Source of the DNA: Brachionus plicatilis
Lineage: Eukaryota; Rotifera; Eurotatoria; Ploima; Brachionidae
Assembly: GCA_010279815.1 (NCBI GenBank)
Contig: QEOQ01000204.1
Coordinates: forward strand, 1,851,872 to 1,915,871
Length of the DNA stretch: 64,000 bases
Direction: 5' to 3'
The translations under genes and the position numbers were made by a program. Under the pieces are notes generated by a model. It saw only the letters and a program-made list of their open reading frames with translations, had not been told where the DNA came from and did no database searches. Numbering within the stretch: the first letter of the stretch is position 1; every line of letters begins with the position of its first letter. Shown here piece by piece: positions 1-8,515 of the stretch.

Positions 1-945
1 GAATTGAACTTGATCAACGAGGCCTGTGACATATCCATTAAGTTGGATGAGATAAAGAAAAAAATTTTCGACTATGTAGAGTCAAGAATGACTTTTATTG
101 CGCCAAATTTGAGTTTAATAGTTGGTGCACCAACTGCAGCCAAATTGATGGGCATAGCTGGAGGCTTGACCAATTTGAGCAAGATGCCAGCCTGCAATGT
201 TCTTCTTCTGGGCCAGCAAAAAAAGTCTTTGTCCGGCTTTTCAACAAGTCAAATGTTGCCCCACACTGGATATATTTATTTTTCGGACATAGTGCAAAAA
301 GTTCCTTCGGATTTGAGGAGAAAAGTGGCGCGAATCGTGGCTGGCAAGTGTACACTTGCAGCCAGAATAGACAGCTTTCATGAGAGTCGGGATGGGGTGC
401 TTGGCAGTGAGCTTAGAGGAGAAGTTGACATGAGAATTGAAAAATTGCAGGAGCCTCCAGCGGTCAAACAGATCAAGCCGTTGGTGGCGCCGATTGAGCA
501 GGCGAGGAAAAAGCGTGGTGGTAGACGAGCTCGAAAAATGAAAGAGAGACTTGGCATCACTGAGCTTAGGAAGCAAGCTAACAGAATGACTTTTGGCGAA
601 ATAGAACAAGACGCCTATCAGGAAGACTTGAATTTTTCAAGTGGTCAGATTGGAAAGGACGGAAGTGGCAGGGTTCGTGCAGCCCAAGTAGACGCCAAAA
701 CCAAAGCTAGAATAAGTCAGAAGCTACAGAAAACAATACAAAAGCAAAATCAGTGGGGTGGTACGTCGACTGTGCGACGCAATATTGCTGGAACTGCGTC
801 TAGTGTTGCTTTTTCGACACTTCAGGGCCTAGAAATTGTTAATCCGAATGCTGCTGAAAAAGAGACCAAGGGCACTGAAACTGCCAAGTACTTTTCGTCA
901 TCGGGAGGTTTTACTAAAGTCAGTAGTGTTATTCCAAAATACTAG
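1..945 (+). CDS. PRPF31: U4/U6 snRNP protein PRPF31, C-terminal part (5' end outside window)
   Basis: The frame is open from base 1 to the TAG at 943-945, so this is the last exon(s) of a gene that starts upstream; the 315 codons match roughly the last 310 residues of the 499-residue human protein. PRPF31 is a core U4 snRNP protein that binds U4 snRNA with the 15.5K protein and is needed to build the U4/U6.U5 tri-snRNP in the nucleus. Visible hallmarks are the Nop domain (ESRMTFIAPNLS, GAPTAAKLMG, GGLTNLSKMPACN, LPHTGYIYFSDIVQ, KCTLAARIDSFHE), then the basic linker KKRGGRRARKMKERLG, MTFGEIEQDAYQEDL and the conserved tail TASSVAFSTLQGLEIVNP. Candidate poly(A) signals AATAAA lie at 1025-1034. 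Identification is by close family similarity; no frameshift or missing block is seen. Confidence 0.97.
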   Translation, partial: ELNLINEACDISIKLDEIKKKIFDYVESRMTFIAPNLSLIVGAPTAAKLMGIAGGLTNLSKMPACNVLLLGQQKKSLSGFSTSQMLPHTGYIYFSDIVQKVPSDLRRKVARIVAGKCTLAARIDSFHESRDGVLGSELRGEVDMRIEKLQEPPAVKQIKPLVAPIEQARKKRGGRRARKMKERLGITELRKQANRMTFGEIEQDAYQEDLNFSSGQIGKDGSGRVRAAQVDAKTKARISQKLQKTIQKQNQWGGTSTVRRNIAGTASSVAFSTLQGLEIVNPNAAEKETKGTETAKYFSSSGGFTKVSSVIPKY

Positions 946-1181
946 ATCAATTTACAATTATTATTTTTGTTTTTTGTAATTAATTGATTTTTTTGTCAAA
1001 GTTTTTTTTTTTTTGATAATTAGAAATAAATAAAAAAAATTGAAAAATTTTATTTTATTAACAGGTGTAGAATAAAAAATGGCACAAAATTAATTTAGTC
1101 ATAAAAAATTTTTTATTTTACAAAGGCTTTAAATTTTTTTTTAATTTTATAACTGAACCCTCCTATTTTGAAAAAATAATA

Positions 1182-1532
1182 TCAGTTTAGGTATTGAACA
1201 CCTTGACGACGCAGGATATCGAGCCTAGAGCGAACAGTCTTGGCATGGTCTTGTGCAACCATTGGTTCCATATTGCTCAGGCAAGTGCGAATTTTGTTTT
1301 CGAGTTGCTTAAGATTTTTGGCCTTCAAATCACCCTCATAAATTTTAGCTTTAAAACTTCCCCAAAAATCTTCGATTGGTCGTGCTTTTGGTACGTTTGC
1401 TGGATTCACTTCTTTGGCAACATACCTTATATTTTTATCTAACATATAATTCTGTACCATATTCGTATAATTAGATGATACTAAGTCGGGCCAAAATAAA
1501 AAATTGCCATCCTGATAATATTCTTTAATCAT
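1182..1532 (-). pseudogene. Tc1/mariner transposase, C-terminal DDE fragment
   Basis: A 116-residue frame covering the end of a DDE_3-type catalytic domain. The second catalytic Asp is in FLFWPDLVSSNYTN and the third acidic position in RPIEDFWGSFKAKIY, followed by the usual helical tail (LKQLENKIRTCLSNM). The intervening part of the enzyme (1533-1881) has several frame breaks; FIIDD-like sequence there probably marks the first catalytic Asp. Confidence 0.82.
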
Positions 1533-1881
1533 TGGTTCAAGTCGTTTCTTAATACACTCTCCAAGGTAGACATTTTGATTGACCCCTAAACCACTAGGTA
1601 CAAAATATGGTTCGTTGTGAAATAGCCAACTAGACCATTAATTTTTCTTCAAATTTATAAACTTTCTTGTTCTTTACACTCTCCGGCTAACATTATTGCT
1701 TTAAAAAATATTATTTCCTGGCAGAGCGGTGTTGCCAAGAGTGAAATATCATCAATTATAAATTCATATCTGCTTTATTTTAAAAGCATTCGACGACATT
1801 TAGGCCTGGCTGCCTTATCTTGATTAGCATTTAAGTGAGGTCTCTTGTGTTTTTTATACTTTTTGATGATTGTATACTTCT

Positions 1882-2166
1882 TTAAAACTTTTCCGATATA
1901 GGTATATAGTGACAATTAAACTTTCTAGCCATCTTTCTTTGCGAACGACCCAATTTATGATTGAAATAGGCTCTCAGTTTAGCAACCATTAGTTCCGTCG
2001 AAATTTTAGAAGGTCTACCACTTCCTTTTCTTCTCTTGAAAGTTTTATTTTTTTCTATAACATCTAGCCAACGATAAACAGAACGTCTTTTGTATCCAAG
2101 ACCAGTGAATCGCCTTACAACTTCAGCTTTTGGCAAATTTTGGTTACTTTTAACAAAGTTGTTCAT
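1882..2166 (-). pseudogene. Tc1/mariner transposase, N-terminal helix-turn-helix part
   Basis: A 94-residue frame starting at ATG 2166 inside the transposon. It reads as a transposase DNA-binding region: a first helix-turn-helix (NLPKAEVVRRFTGLGYKRRS, VYRWLDVIEKN), then a basic GRPS-type linker (RRKGSGRPSKIS) and the start of a second helical segment (LGRSQRKMARKFNC). The frame then breaks before the catalytic domain. The same-strand fragment 1182-1532 supplies the C-terminus, so the two are remnants of one gene. Confidence 0.8.
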
Positions 2167-2345
2167 TTCTTTTTTGATAGTTTACTAACAACTTATCGTA
2201 AATTCAACTTTATGATATAATTTTTATTTATTTAAAAGCTAGGATCAGCCTGATTTTAAATTTTGAAAAAATTGGGAAAGGTCTTGTCCACATTTATAGC
2301 AAATTAAACTAAAATTTAGTGCTATTTTTTATTCTACACCCGTTA

Positions 2346-4039
2346 TTATTTTTTTTCTCGTTAATGACTTGTGCAGATCTCGAAAAGATATTAAAGTAAT
2401 TTATCCTAGTACCTTTCGAAGAATGTGTGCATTTTCCATAAGTGCGAGCTGATTGATGACCTGGGAAAACTATTAGGTTCTGATAGAAATTTTGTATTAG
2501 TGTACCTAATACTCAAACAGCTACTGGCACATTTCTCGTATTACAATTCCACATTTTGCTGATCTCAATTTCTAGTTCCTTATAATTACTTATCTTTTCA
2601 TTTTCATTCAATATATATTGTCGACATCATCTGGGAAGACTTTATAAATTAAAAGCATCTTTTGTTTTTCTTTTAATGTAGCTCAATGTCTGGACTGTAC
2701 ATCTGATACATTATTTGTACCATCAACAAACTGATTCTGCAAAACTCAGAAAATTGAAAATTTGAGATATTATATTATATTAAAAATCCAACTCAAATTT
2801 AAGTGGTGGTCCAGAGGATGTATCAGTTGCAACAATTTACAGAAGATGGATTAGTCGGTCCAGATTAAAGCTCTGGCGTTTTTTATATTTTGCTTTTGTT
2901 TTTTGTACTAAAATTCACAATGTTCAGAATTTTGCAGAGTTTTTCAGAATCAGTAAATTGGTGGTGCAAAGGAAGTATCAGTTGCTACAATTTACAATTT
3001 ACAATTTATAGTGAAACCTAAATTAATTCAAAAATAAAAAATAACTCTGGACTACTCTTATGTTTGTGTGAGTGTATTGAGACCGTGCAAGTGTTGTACA
3101 CCCTGCAACAATATTACTTATGGCTTCTTCATCCTTATAGAATTTTCGCCCATGTCTCTTCGGATATCCATCGTTTTCCTTTTTTGCTTTACAAATCCCA
3201 GAACCTATTCTGGTAAAGACTTTGGTGTCATTTAAGGAAAACCTCCATCTTTTAAAGATCATTTTATGGCCAATAGTGCAACTAATTCTTTCGTTCCTAT
3301 TTAAGTTGAATTGAATGGTTATAGAGTTCCGGAAATTACTTATAATAAGTTACAAGTTCAAATGCACCTATATTTGTGTATTTTTAATTTTAATTTGAAG
3401 AAGCTAGCTTGAAACAGATAAACAAATAAATAATATAAATAAATGACAAGATGAATGAATTAAGTTTTATTGAGATAATTAGAATTCAGTTTTAACAGTA
3501 AATTTTTTTAAATAATTTAGTTAGAATATTGGCTATATAAAGAATAAGATACAATTTAACAAATAAAAATAAAAAAATATTTCGATTAACATATCGCCTA
3601 GCCATCTTCTAAAAAAATCAAAAAAATTGTTTAAAACTTCCTTTATACTCTTATAGAGATAAGGATTTAAAAAATTATTAGATTTTAAAATTCGATCAAA
3701 AACTGTATCGAATGTCAACAATTTAAGGGTTTTTCGTTTTGAAAGAAAATTAATTCGAAACGAAAATTAGTAACTAAGATTATCTAAAATAAATGCAGAA
3801 CCGAAAATACATTTTTTTGAAGCTTATTTTTATATTAAAAAAAGGATAAAACCTTTTTGAAATTAATTAAATAAAATTTCTCCAAAACAGATCTTTTGCA
3901 AAATTTTTCTGCCTAAAATTACAAAATTTAACTAATAATGTTTTTCTAATAAATAAACTTAACAAAAAATCATCAAATCTTATGTATAATAATTGTTCAT
4001 TATTTTATTATTTTGAAAATTTGAAATATTTCTTGAAGG
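2346..4039. other. Intergenic, repeat-derived
   Basis: No supported gene. 2697-2960 is a degenerate copy of the Mutator-type inverted-repeat family found intact at 28287-29258 (shared sequence such as ACTGATTCTGCAAAACTC and the AAAATTCACAAT end). A minus-strand frame at 3023-3262 (79 codons, basic, with GRKFYKDEEAISNI) looks like transposon-derived protein sequence but I cannot place it. The rest is AT-rich and featureless. Confidence 0.5.
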
Positions 4040-4399
4040 ATGATTGGCAAAGTGTTTAAAAAGGCATTAACCACTGAGGCTAATGCCGGAAATAAGTCTA
4101 CTTTTGAACCAAAACCAGAAAATATGCTTAAACGTAACTTCAACGATGTTGAGCTACCAAAGACACGATTTGGTCCAAATTTAATAAGAATAACAGTTAG
4201 CTATTTTGCCATAATAGCTTTTGGAATAACCACATTTTACTTTGCCAAAAAAGAAATCGATCACAACCGTCAAGAGACTTTAAAAATAAAACAACAAATA
4301 TTGGATGCTACTGAAAAATCCGTTCAATATCCAAGTAGATTTGAACTACTAAAGGCGGAGCGTGAAGCAGAAGCGGCTAGAAAACATCAAAGCAATTGA
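4040..4399 (+). CDS. Small single-pass membrane protein, unassigned (possibly DUF4748-like)
   Basis: A complete 119-residue frame from ATG 4040 to TGA 4397-4399. The first 55 residues are polar and basic. Residues about 56-75 (IRITVSYFAIIAFGITTFYF) form one membrane segment, followed by a charged helix with Lys/Glu/Arg heptad-like content and the motif YPSRFELLKAEREAEAARK near the C-terminus. The N-terminus is Lys/Arg-rich without acidic residues early on, which would suit a mitochondrial inner-membrane protein. The layout recalls the DUF4748 family, but I cannot confirm that from memory. It lies only 140 bp upstream of PPCDC on the same strand, so transcription could be shared or the intergenic space very compact. 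AATAAA signals follow the stop at about 4424. Confidence 0.75.
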   Translation: MIGKVFKKALTTEANAGNKSTFEPKPENMLKRNFNDVELPKTRFGPNLIRITVSYFAIIAFGITTFYFAKKEIDHNRQETLKIKQQILDATEKSVQYPSRFELLKAEREAEAARKHQSN

Positions 4400-4539
4400 A
4401 TATATTAGAAAATTTAATAATTAGAATAAAAATTTATATTATTAATGATTAATAAAAAAATTTTAAAATTTTTAGATTTTTTTTATTTCAATTTTTTTTG
4501 AAAAAAAAATAATTTATTCCAAAAAAAAAAGTTTCAAAA

Positions 4540-5220
4540 ATGCAAAGTCAAATCGAATCTGAGTCCAAGACAAGAAATTTAAATTTTTTAATTGGAATTA
4601 CTGGCAGTGTGGCAACAATTAAACTCGATGAGCTAATAAATGGTTTAGTCAAAAAGTTCATTCGCATCAATATATGCATCATTGCCAGCCAAAATTCGCT
4701 CCATTTTGTCCAAGATTTTGGAAAATACAACCAAAAGTGTCCGATACTCGCGGAAAGACACAAATTTTTGAAGGGTACTGAAACCCAAGAACCAGTCATA
4801 TTCTCATTCACCGATGAAGACGAATGGTCAAGCTGGTCAAAGCGAAACGATCCAGTTCTTCACATTGAACTTAGAAAATGGGCCGATGTTTTTCTTATAG
4901 CGCCTCTTGGAGCGAACAGTCTGGCCAAAATAAGCAATGGTATGTGCGACAATTTATTAACAAGTGTGATCCGAGCATGGGATATTGAAAACATCAATGC
5001 CAAACCGGTGATCATTTGTCCCGCCATGAACACTTTAATGTACCAGCACCCTCTGACTAAAACTCAATTGGACTTTTTGGTTGAAAAATTGGGCTTCATT
5101 TTGATAGACTCAATTGAAAAGGTTTTAATGTGTGGCGATTCAGGAATTGGCGCTATGGCTAAAGTTGAAGACATAATTGAGAAAACTTTTGAAATTTTGA
5201 AATCAAAAAATATTTTATAA
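4540..5220 (+). CDS. PPCDC: Phosphopantothenoylcysteine decarboxylase
   Basis: A complete 226-residue, intron-free frame. The enzyme is an FMN-dependent flavoprotein that decarboxylates 4'-phosphopantothenoylcysteine to 4'-phosphopantetheine, the third dedicated step from pantothenate to coenzyme A, in the cytosol. Family signatures are visible in order: the FMN-binding start LIGITGSVATIKL (residues 17-29), catalytic His108 in PVLHIELRKWADVFLIAPLGANSLAKISNG, Asn164 in the substrate motif CPAMNTLMYQHPLT, and Cys198 in CGDSGIGAMA, the cysteine that reduces the enethiol intermediate. Length matches the human enzyme (about 204) plus a short N-terminal extension. ATG 4540 is the first in frame, 140 bp after the upstream gene. 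Confidence 0.95.
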   Translation: MQSQIESESKTRNLNFLIGITGSVATIKLDELINGLVKKFIRINICIIASQNSLHFVQDFGKYNQKCPILAERHKFLKGTETQEPVIFSFTDEDEWSSWSKRNDPVLHIELRKWADVFLIAPLGANSLAKISNGMCDNLLTSVIRAWDIENINAKPVIICPAMNTLMYQHPLTKTQLDFLVEKLGFILIDSIEKVLMCGDSGIGAMAKVEDIIEKTFEILKSKNIL

Positions 5221-5278
5221 GCCTCTTATTTTTTTGAATAAAATTTTCAAACAACGTTCAAGGCTTTCTAAACCGATC

Positions 5279-5300
5279 TATAAAAGCAACTAGTTGCATT
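5279..5300 (+). promoter_or_regulatory. TATA box and initiator region of the 5329 gene
   Basis: CTATAAAAGC at 5278-5287 is a close match to a TATA box. A pyrimidine-flanked CATTCAT about 20 bp downstream could be the start site, leaving a leader of about 30 bases before ATG 5329. This is the clearest core promoter seen in the left part of the window. Confidence 0.55.
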
Positions 5301-5328
5301 CATATTTTTTCAATACTAAGCCTCAACA

Positions 5329-5715
5329 ATGAATTTTGAAACAGCGTGTCTCTTAGCTTTAATAGTTTCAATTGAATCTGCTAGCTTATTTCAAACTGAG
5401 AGCTTATCTAAGCCGAAAACTGTTAAAGTTGAGTTTAGAATGATGGATGATAGAAATGGTGGCTTAAAGCTATTACCAGTTAATGTAGAAAATTCTGGTG
5501 ACGACATCGAAAGCAAAGAAAGAAGTTTAGAATTTTTGCCAAGCAGCTTTGAGCTTCCTGAAAGGTTCGAGTCTGTGAGCCAAGTAGAACAGGACGTGTT
5601 GAAAAATTCAATTAATGAATTAGGGGAAACAACAAGCGCTCATTCCAATGATGGAGCTAACTCAGATATGTCAGATAAATCATACATGGCTCCAAATATT
5701 GAAATGTATCAATGA
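5329..5715 (+). CDS. Small secreted acidic protein, unassigned
   Basis: A 128-residue frame with a short hydrophobic N-terminus (ACLLALIVSIESAS, residues 6-19) that reads as a cleavable signal peptide. The mature part is rich in Glu, Asp, Ser and Asn with no Cys and no recognisable domain, and is likely disordered. The TATA box 45 bp upstream supports this as a real, regulated gene. The ending (NIEMYQ) shows no obvious amidation or dibasic processing site. I do not recognise a family. Confidence 0.65.
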   Translation: MNFETACLLALIVSIESASLFQTESLSKPKTVKVEFRMMDDRNGGLKLLPVNVENSGDDIESKERSLEFLPSSFELPERFESVSQVEQDVLKNSINELGETTSAHSNDGANSDMSDKSYMAPNIEMYQ

Positions 5716-7540
5716 TTGCTTAATTATTTTTATAGAAATTTTATAATTCAATGATAAAATGGTATCAAAGAATTCGCTATTTTTAACAATCGTTAAATTA
5801 TCTTTTTCAGTTTAATTTGAATTTTTAAATAAAATATTTAAAGACTTTTAATTTTTTAGTATTTTAGTAAGTAAAGAAAAATACTTAAAATTTAAAATAA
5901 TGTGCACTAAAAATGAAGATAAAAATAAGTTTGAGTACAAAATTATTAGTTAATATAAAAGTTAATATTTTTTAAGTTGATACGATGTTTTTTTTCAATA
6001 ATTTTCTAATACAAAAAATAATTAAAATGAAATTTAAATTTTTAAATTTTCAAATTTTTAACCTTATTAGCTAATCACTTTTTTTAATAATTTTTTTTTA
6101 ATAAAAATGTATTAAAATTTAAATTTAATTTTCAATTAATTAAGTTTAAATCGGTCTTTTATGGACTGCACTAGCCTGTTGATTAACCTTTAAACTTAAA
6201 AATAAATAATAAATAAAAATTCCGTTTGTTTTTTTTTAATTTAATTTTAATTTTTAAGGTAAATCAACAGGCTAGTGCCCTTATCGTGGTCGACTGATTA
6301 ACACTTCATTTATTTAATTTAATAAAATTTTTTAATAATTAAAATTATAATTTTATAAAAATAAAATTAACTGTTATTTTGAAAACAAAAAAATATTGAT
6401 AAATTCATATCAAATTTTTTAAATTTTTTTACAAAGTCAATAAAGATCAAATTGATATTATTATAAATTGATAGCTTGAATGTTGCAAATTTCAGCATTG
6501 ATCGTATGATCACAAAGCTATTAATCAATCTTGAATAAAAAAATCCCAAAATTCTTTAATTTTTAATTTTTAATAATAGAAGCAATCTTTTTAAATTGCT
6601 TCTATTTTTATTTTATAAATTTTAGTATTAAATAAATTTAGTATTATTCAATAAACATTATAAATATATTTTTGTTGAAATTTTGGTAAAAAAAAATTTT
6701 AATTTCAATTTTTGAAAAAAAAATCCGGGCTTATTAAAAGTCAGAGTATAACTTCGACGTTTAATTTTTTTTCAGAACTTTTCTAAGGATTGTTGGAAAA
6801 AAAAAAATAGTACAAAAAATTTTTAAAATCTCAAGTTATTAAGATTGAGGAACTTATTTTTATATTTTTTTTGTTTAAGTAGATTTTGTACAGATAAACA
6901 GTACTAACCGGTAAAAATCGTATAAAGAAATAAATTCCATCAATCTCAATAAATGGAAATTTTCTAAATTTTGTTTAAAATTTTTACTTTGATCAAGTTA
7001 GTCAACACTTTATAACTGGCTTTGAATTTTTTTTGTAACTATGATTCCTTTTTTTTACAATAAAATAAATTTATAAATTAAAAGTAACTTTTTACCAATA
7101 AACAACTTTTTTATTTAAAAAAAGCTTTTTTTCGTTTAAAAACCTTTTTTGATATAAGAATTAATTCCAGAACATTAATAAAATTGATTAGTGATTTTTA
7201 AATTCAAAAGGGTTAACAAATTTTATTTCAAAAAAGCAAATTAAAAAATCATTAATTAATTTAGAACTTTTGAATTAAAATTTAGATTCAATGTAAACAT
7301 TCAAGAATTGAATAAACTTACAAACAAAATAAAACAAACGATCCAAATGTGATAAATTTTATTTCTTTAATAAAATTAAGATTTATTTCTGAATAAAAAA
7401 TAATTATGATAATTTTTTTGTCAATTAAAGTTGTTAAAAAAAAAACAATATCCAAAAAGCATAAATTCTTAGCAACAAAAAAATAAATAAAATCTTCAAA
7501 ATTTCCAAATTTAAAACAAAACTTCAGCAAATAATTTCAC
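5716..7540. other. Intergenic, very AT-rich
   Basis: No gene seen; short frames here are low-complexity Phe/Ile/Lys/Asn sequence. Two structures stand out: the inverted repeat at 6168-6278, and a 12-bp perfect hairpin (AATAGAAGCAAT and its complement) at about 6574-6605. Confidence 0.5.
6168..6278. repeat. Short inverted-repeat element (MITE-like)
   Basis: GCACTAGCCTGTTGATTAAC begins at 6168 and its complement ends at 6278; 22 of 23 bases pair (the one mismatch is at the A/T in GATTWACCTT). Weaker pairing extends about 15 bp outward on both sides. The loop is pure AT. This is a small non-autonomous transposon or foldback remnant; no target duplication was found. Confidence 0.6.
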
Positions 7541-8242
7541 TCAACTCTTCAAGCCACTTTTGATGACCAAAGCCTCAACTAATAAACTTTTAATATAGCT
7601 TATTTCATTCTGTGTATCGGCCACCTTCTGTCTCATTTCCTCTATTTTCTTAGCATACTCTTCGCACTCTGTAAAAAGTTGATCTTTCTCCTTTAATTTT
7701 TTGTTCCTGTATCGAATAGCAGCAGCTTTATTCGACTCTTTCTTGTCAATTACTCGAGCTCGAGTTTTCCTAATTTTGGGCTTTTCAAAACTAGACTCGT
7801 CACTTATGGAACTTGCGGGACTTGGCAGCATTGAAATATTGTCCTCGTTAGCAGAATCTAATGAGTTTACATTTCCGTAGGTCACTTCATTTGAGGGGCT
7901 GTTAAGCTGCTCCAGTGATGAAAAAACATCATTATTTTGATAAAGTTGAACATTCAAAAAGCTATGATCTGTCAATTCAAAATCTAGATTATCTATAAAA
8001 TCTGTCTGGTGTTGATGGTGCTCCTGGGCTAATACAAAAGATAGCTTTGTCGAGCTGTCTGGTGAAACTGTTGCTGGTTGATGAAAATTTGAAAAATTTG
8101 AAAAATTTGATAGATCATTTTGATATACAGATGAACTTGAATCAATTGTCTCAATGAGGCTAAAATCTAGATCGGTAAAATCCAGATCTAGATTTTCCCC
8201 AATCAGGGACATCGGTGCTCCAAAATCGTTCAACAAACTCAT
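7541..8242 (-). CDS. ATF4: ATF4-like bZIP transcription factor
   Basis: A 233-residue, single-exon frame. Residues 167-182 form the basic DNA-contact region (KKESNKAAAIRYRNKKLKEK, with the invariant N..AA..YR pattern), followed by a leucine-zipper-like coiled coil (CEEYAKKIEEMRQKVADTQNEISYIKSLL). This pattern and the short spacing to the C-terminus resemble ATF4/ATF5. The N-terminal 160 residues are acidic, Ser/Asn/Gln-rich and probably the activation region. The family binds CRE/CARE elements as a dimer and drives the amino-acid and ER-stress response. Translation is probably controlled by the two upstream ORFs annotated separately. The ATG at 8242 is chosen because the bZIP frame has no earlier in-frame ATG and because of that uORF layout. 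Confidence 0.85.
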   Translation of the reverse strand: MSLLNDFGAPMSLIGENLDLDFTDLDFSLIETIDSSSSVYQNDLSNFSNFSNFHQPATVSPDSSTKLSFVLAQEHHQHQTDFIDNLDFELTDHSFLNVQLYQNNDVFSSLEQLNSPSNEVTYGNVNSLDSANEDNISMLPSPASSISDESSFEKPKIRKTRARVIDKKESNKAAAIRYRNKKLKEKDQLFTECEEYAKKIEEMRQKVADTQNEISYIKSLLVEALVIKSGLKS

Positions 8243-8378
8243 CGTTTGCTTTAATTAGTGGAAACAAGTTGGTCAATGAGGGTTTGTGCAATTTTACTGA
8301 GACTGGGCAAATGTAGTTTTTACTTTGAATCAATGGTTGGTGAGCCATTTTTGGCATCGTTGCAATGCGGACACGCAT
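8160..8378 (-). promoter_or_regulatory. Overlapping inhibitory upstream ORF (uORF2-like) of ATF4
   Basis: A 72-codon ORF starts at ATG 8378, 136 bases upstream of the ATF4 start, and ends at 8160. It is in a different frame and overlaps the first 83 nucleotides of the ATF4 coding sequence. In vertebrate ATF4, uORF2 also overlaps the main frame by 83 nt and blocks translation when initiation is efficient. The peptide has no domain; its role is presumably its position. Confidence 0.7.
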
Positions 8379-8488
8379 TTTGAATGATTAAATTTTTGAA
8401 ATTTTAGCTAAGCAAACTTTTAAAGTGTTTGCTTTTTTTGCAATTGTTTGAAAATTGCAAGTGTTTTGTGCTGGTCAAATTTGTGGTG

Positions 8489-8515
8489 TTACAACTCCAT
8501 TTCGAGATGTACCAT
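8489..8515 (-). promoter_or_regulatory. Short upstream ORF (uORF1-like) of ATF4
   Basis: ATG at 8515 opens an 8-codon ORF (MVHLEMEL, stop at 8489-8491). A second in-frame ATG gives a 3-codon form (MEL), the length of vertebrate ATF4 uORF1. From its stop to the uORF2 start there are 110 nt with no other ATG, a suitable distance for reinitiation control. This assumes the leader is unspliced here. Confidence 0.6.

Larger units (their letters stand above)
1061..2343 (-). mobile_element. Tc1/mariner-type DNA transposon, decayed, with intact terminal inverted repeats
   Basis: The ends are inverted repeats of about 30 bp: ACAGGTGTAGAATAAAAAAT starts at 1061, and its near-identical complement (ACGGGTGTAGAAT...) ends at 2343. 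TA dinucleotides sit immediately outside both ends (1059-1060 and 2344-2345), the usual target duplication of this superfamily. Length is 1283 bp, normal for mariner-like elements. Inside, on the minus strand, are the transposase start (1882-2166) and end (1182-1532), separated by frame breaks, so this copy should not make an active enzyme. Confidence 0.93.

Noticed and set aside
95..609. Minus-strand frames opposite PRPF31
   Set aside because: Shadows of a strongly conserved coding exon.
6367..6549. 60-codon minus-strand frame
   Set aside because: AT-rich low-complexity frame, no supporting context.
7318..7530. 70-codon minus-strand frame downstream of the bZIP gene
   Set aside because: Phe/Ile/Lys/Asn low-complexity sequence typical of random AT-rich DNA.
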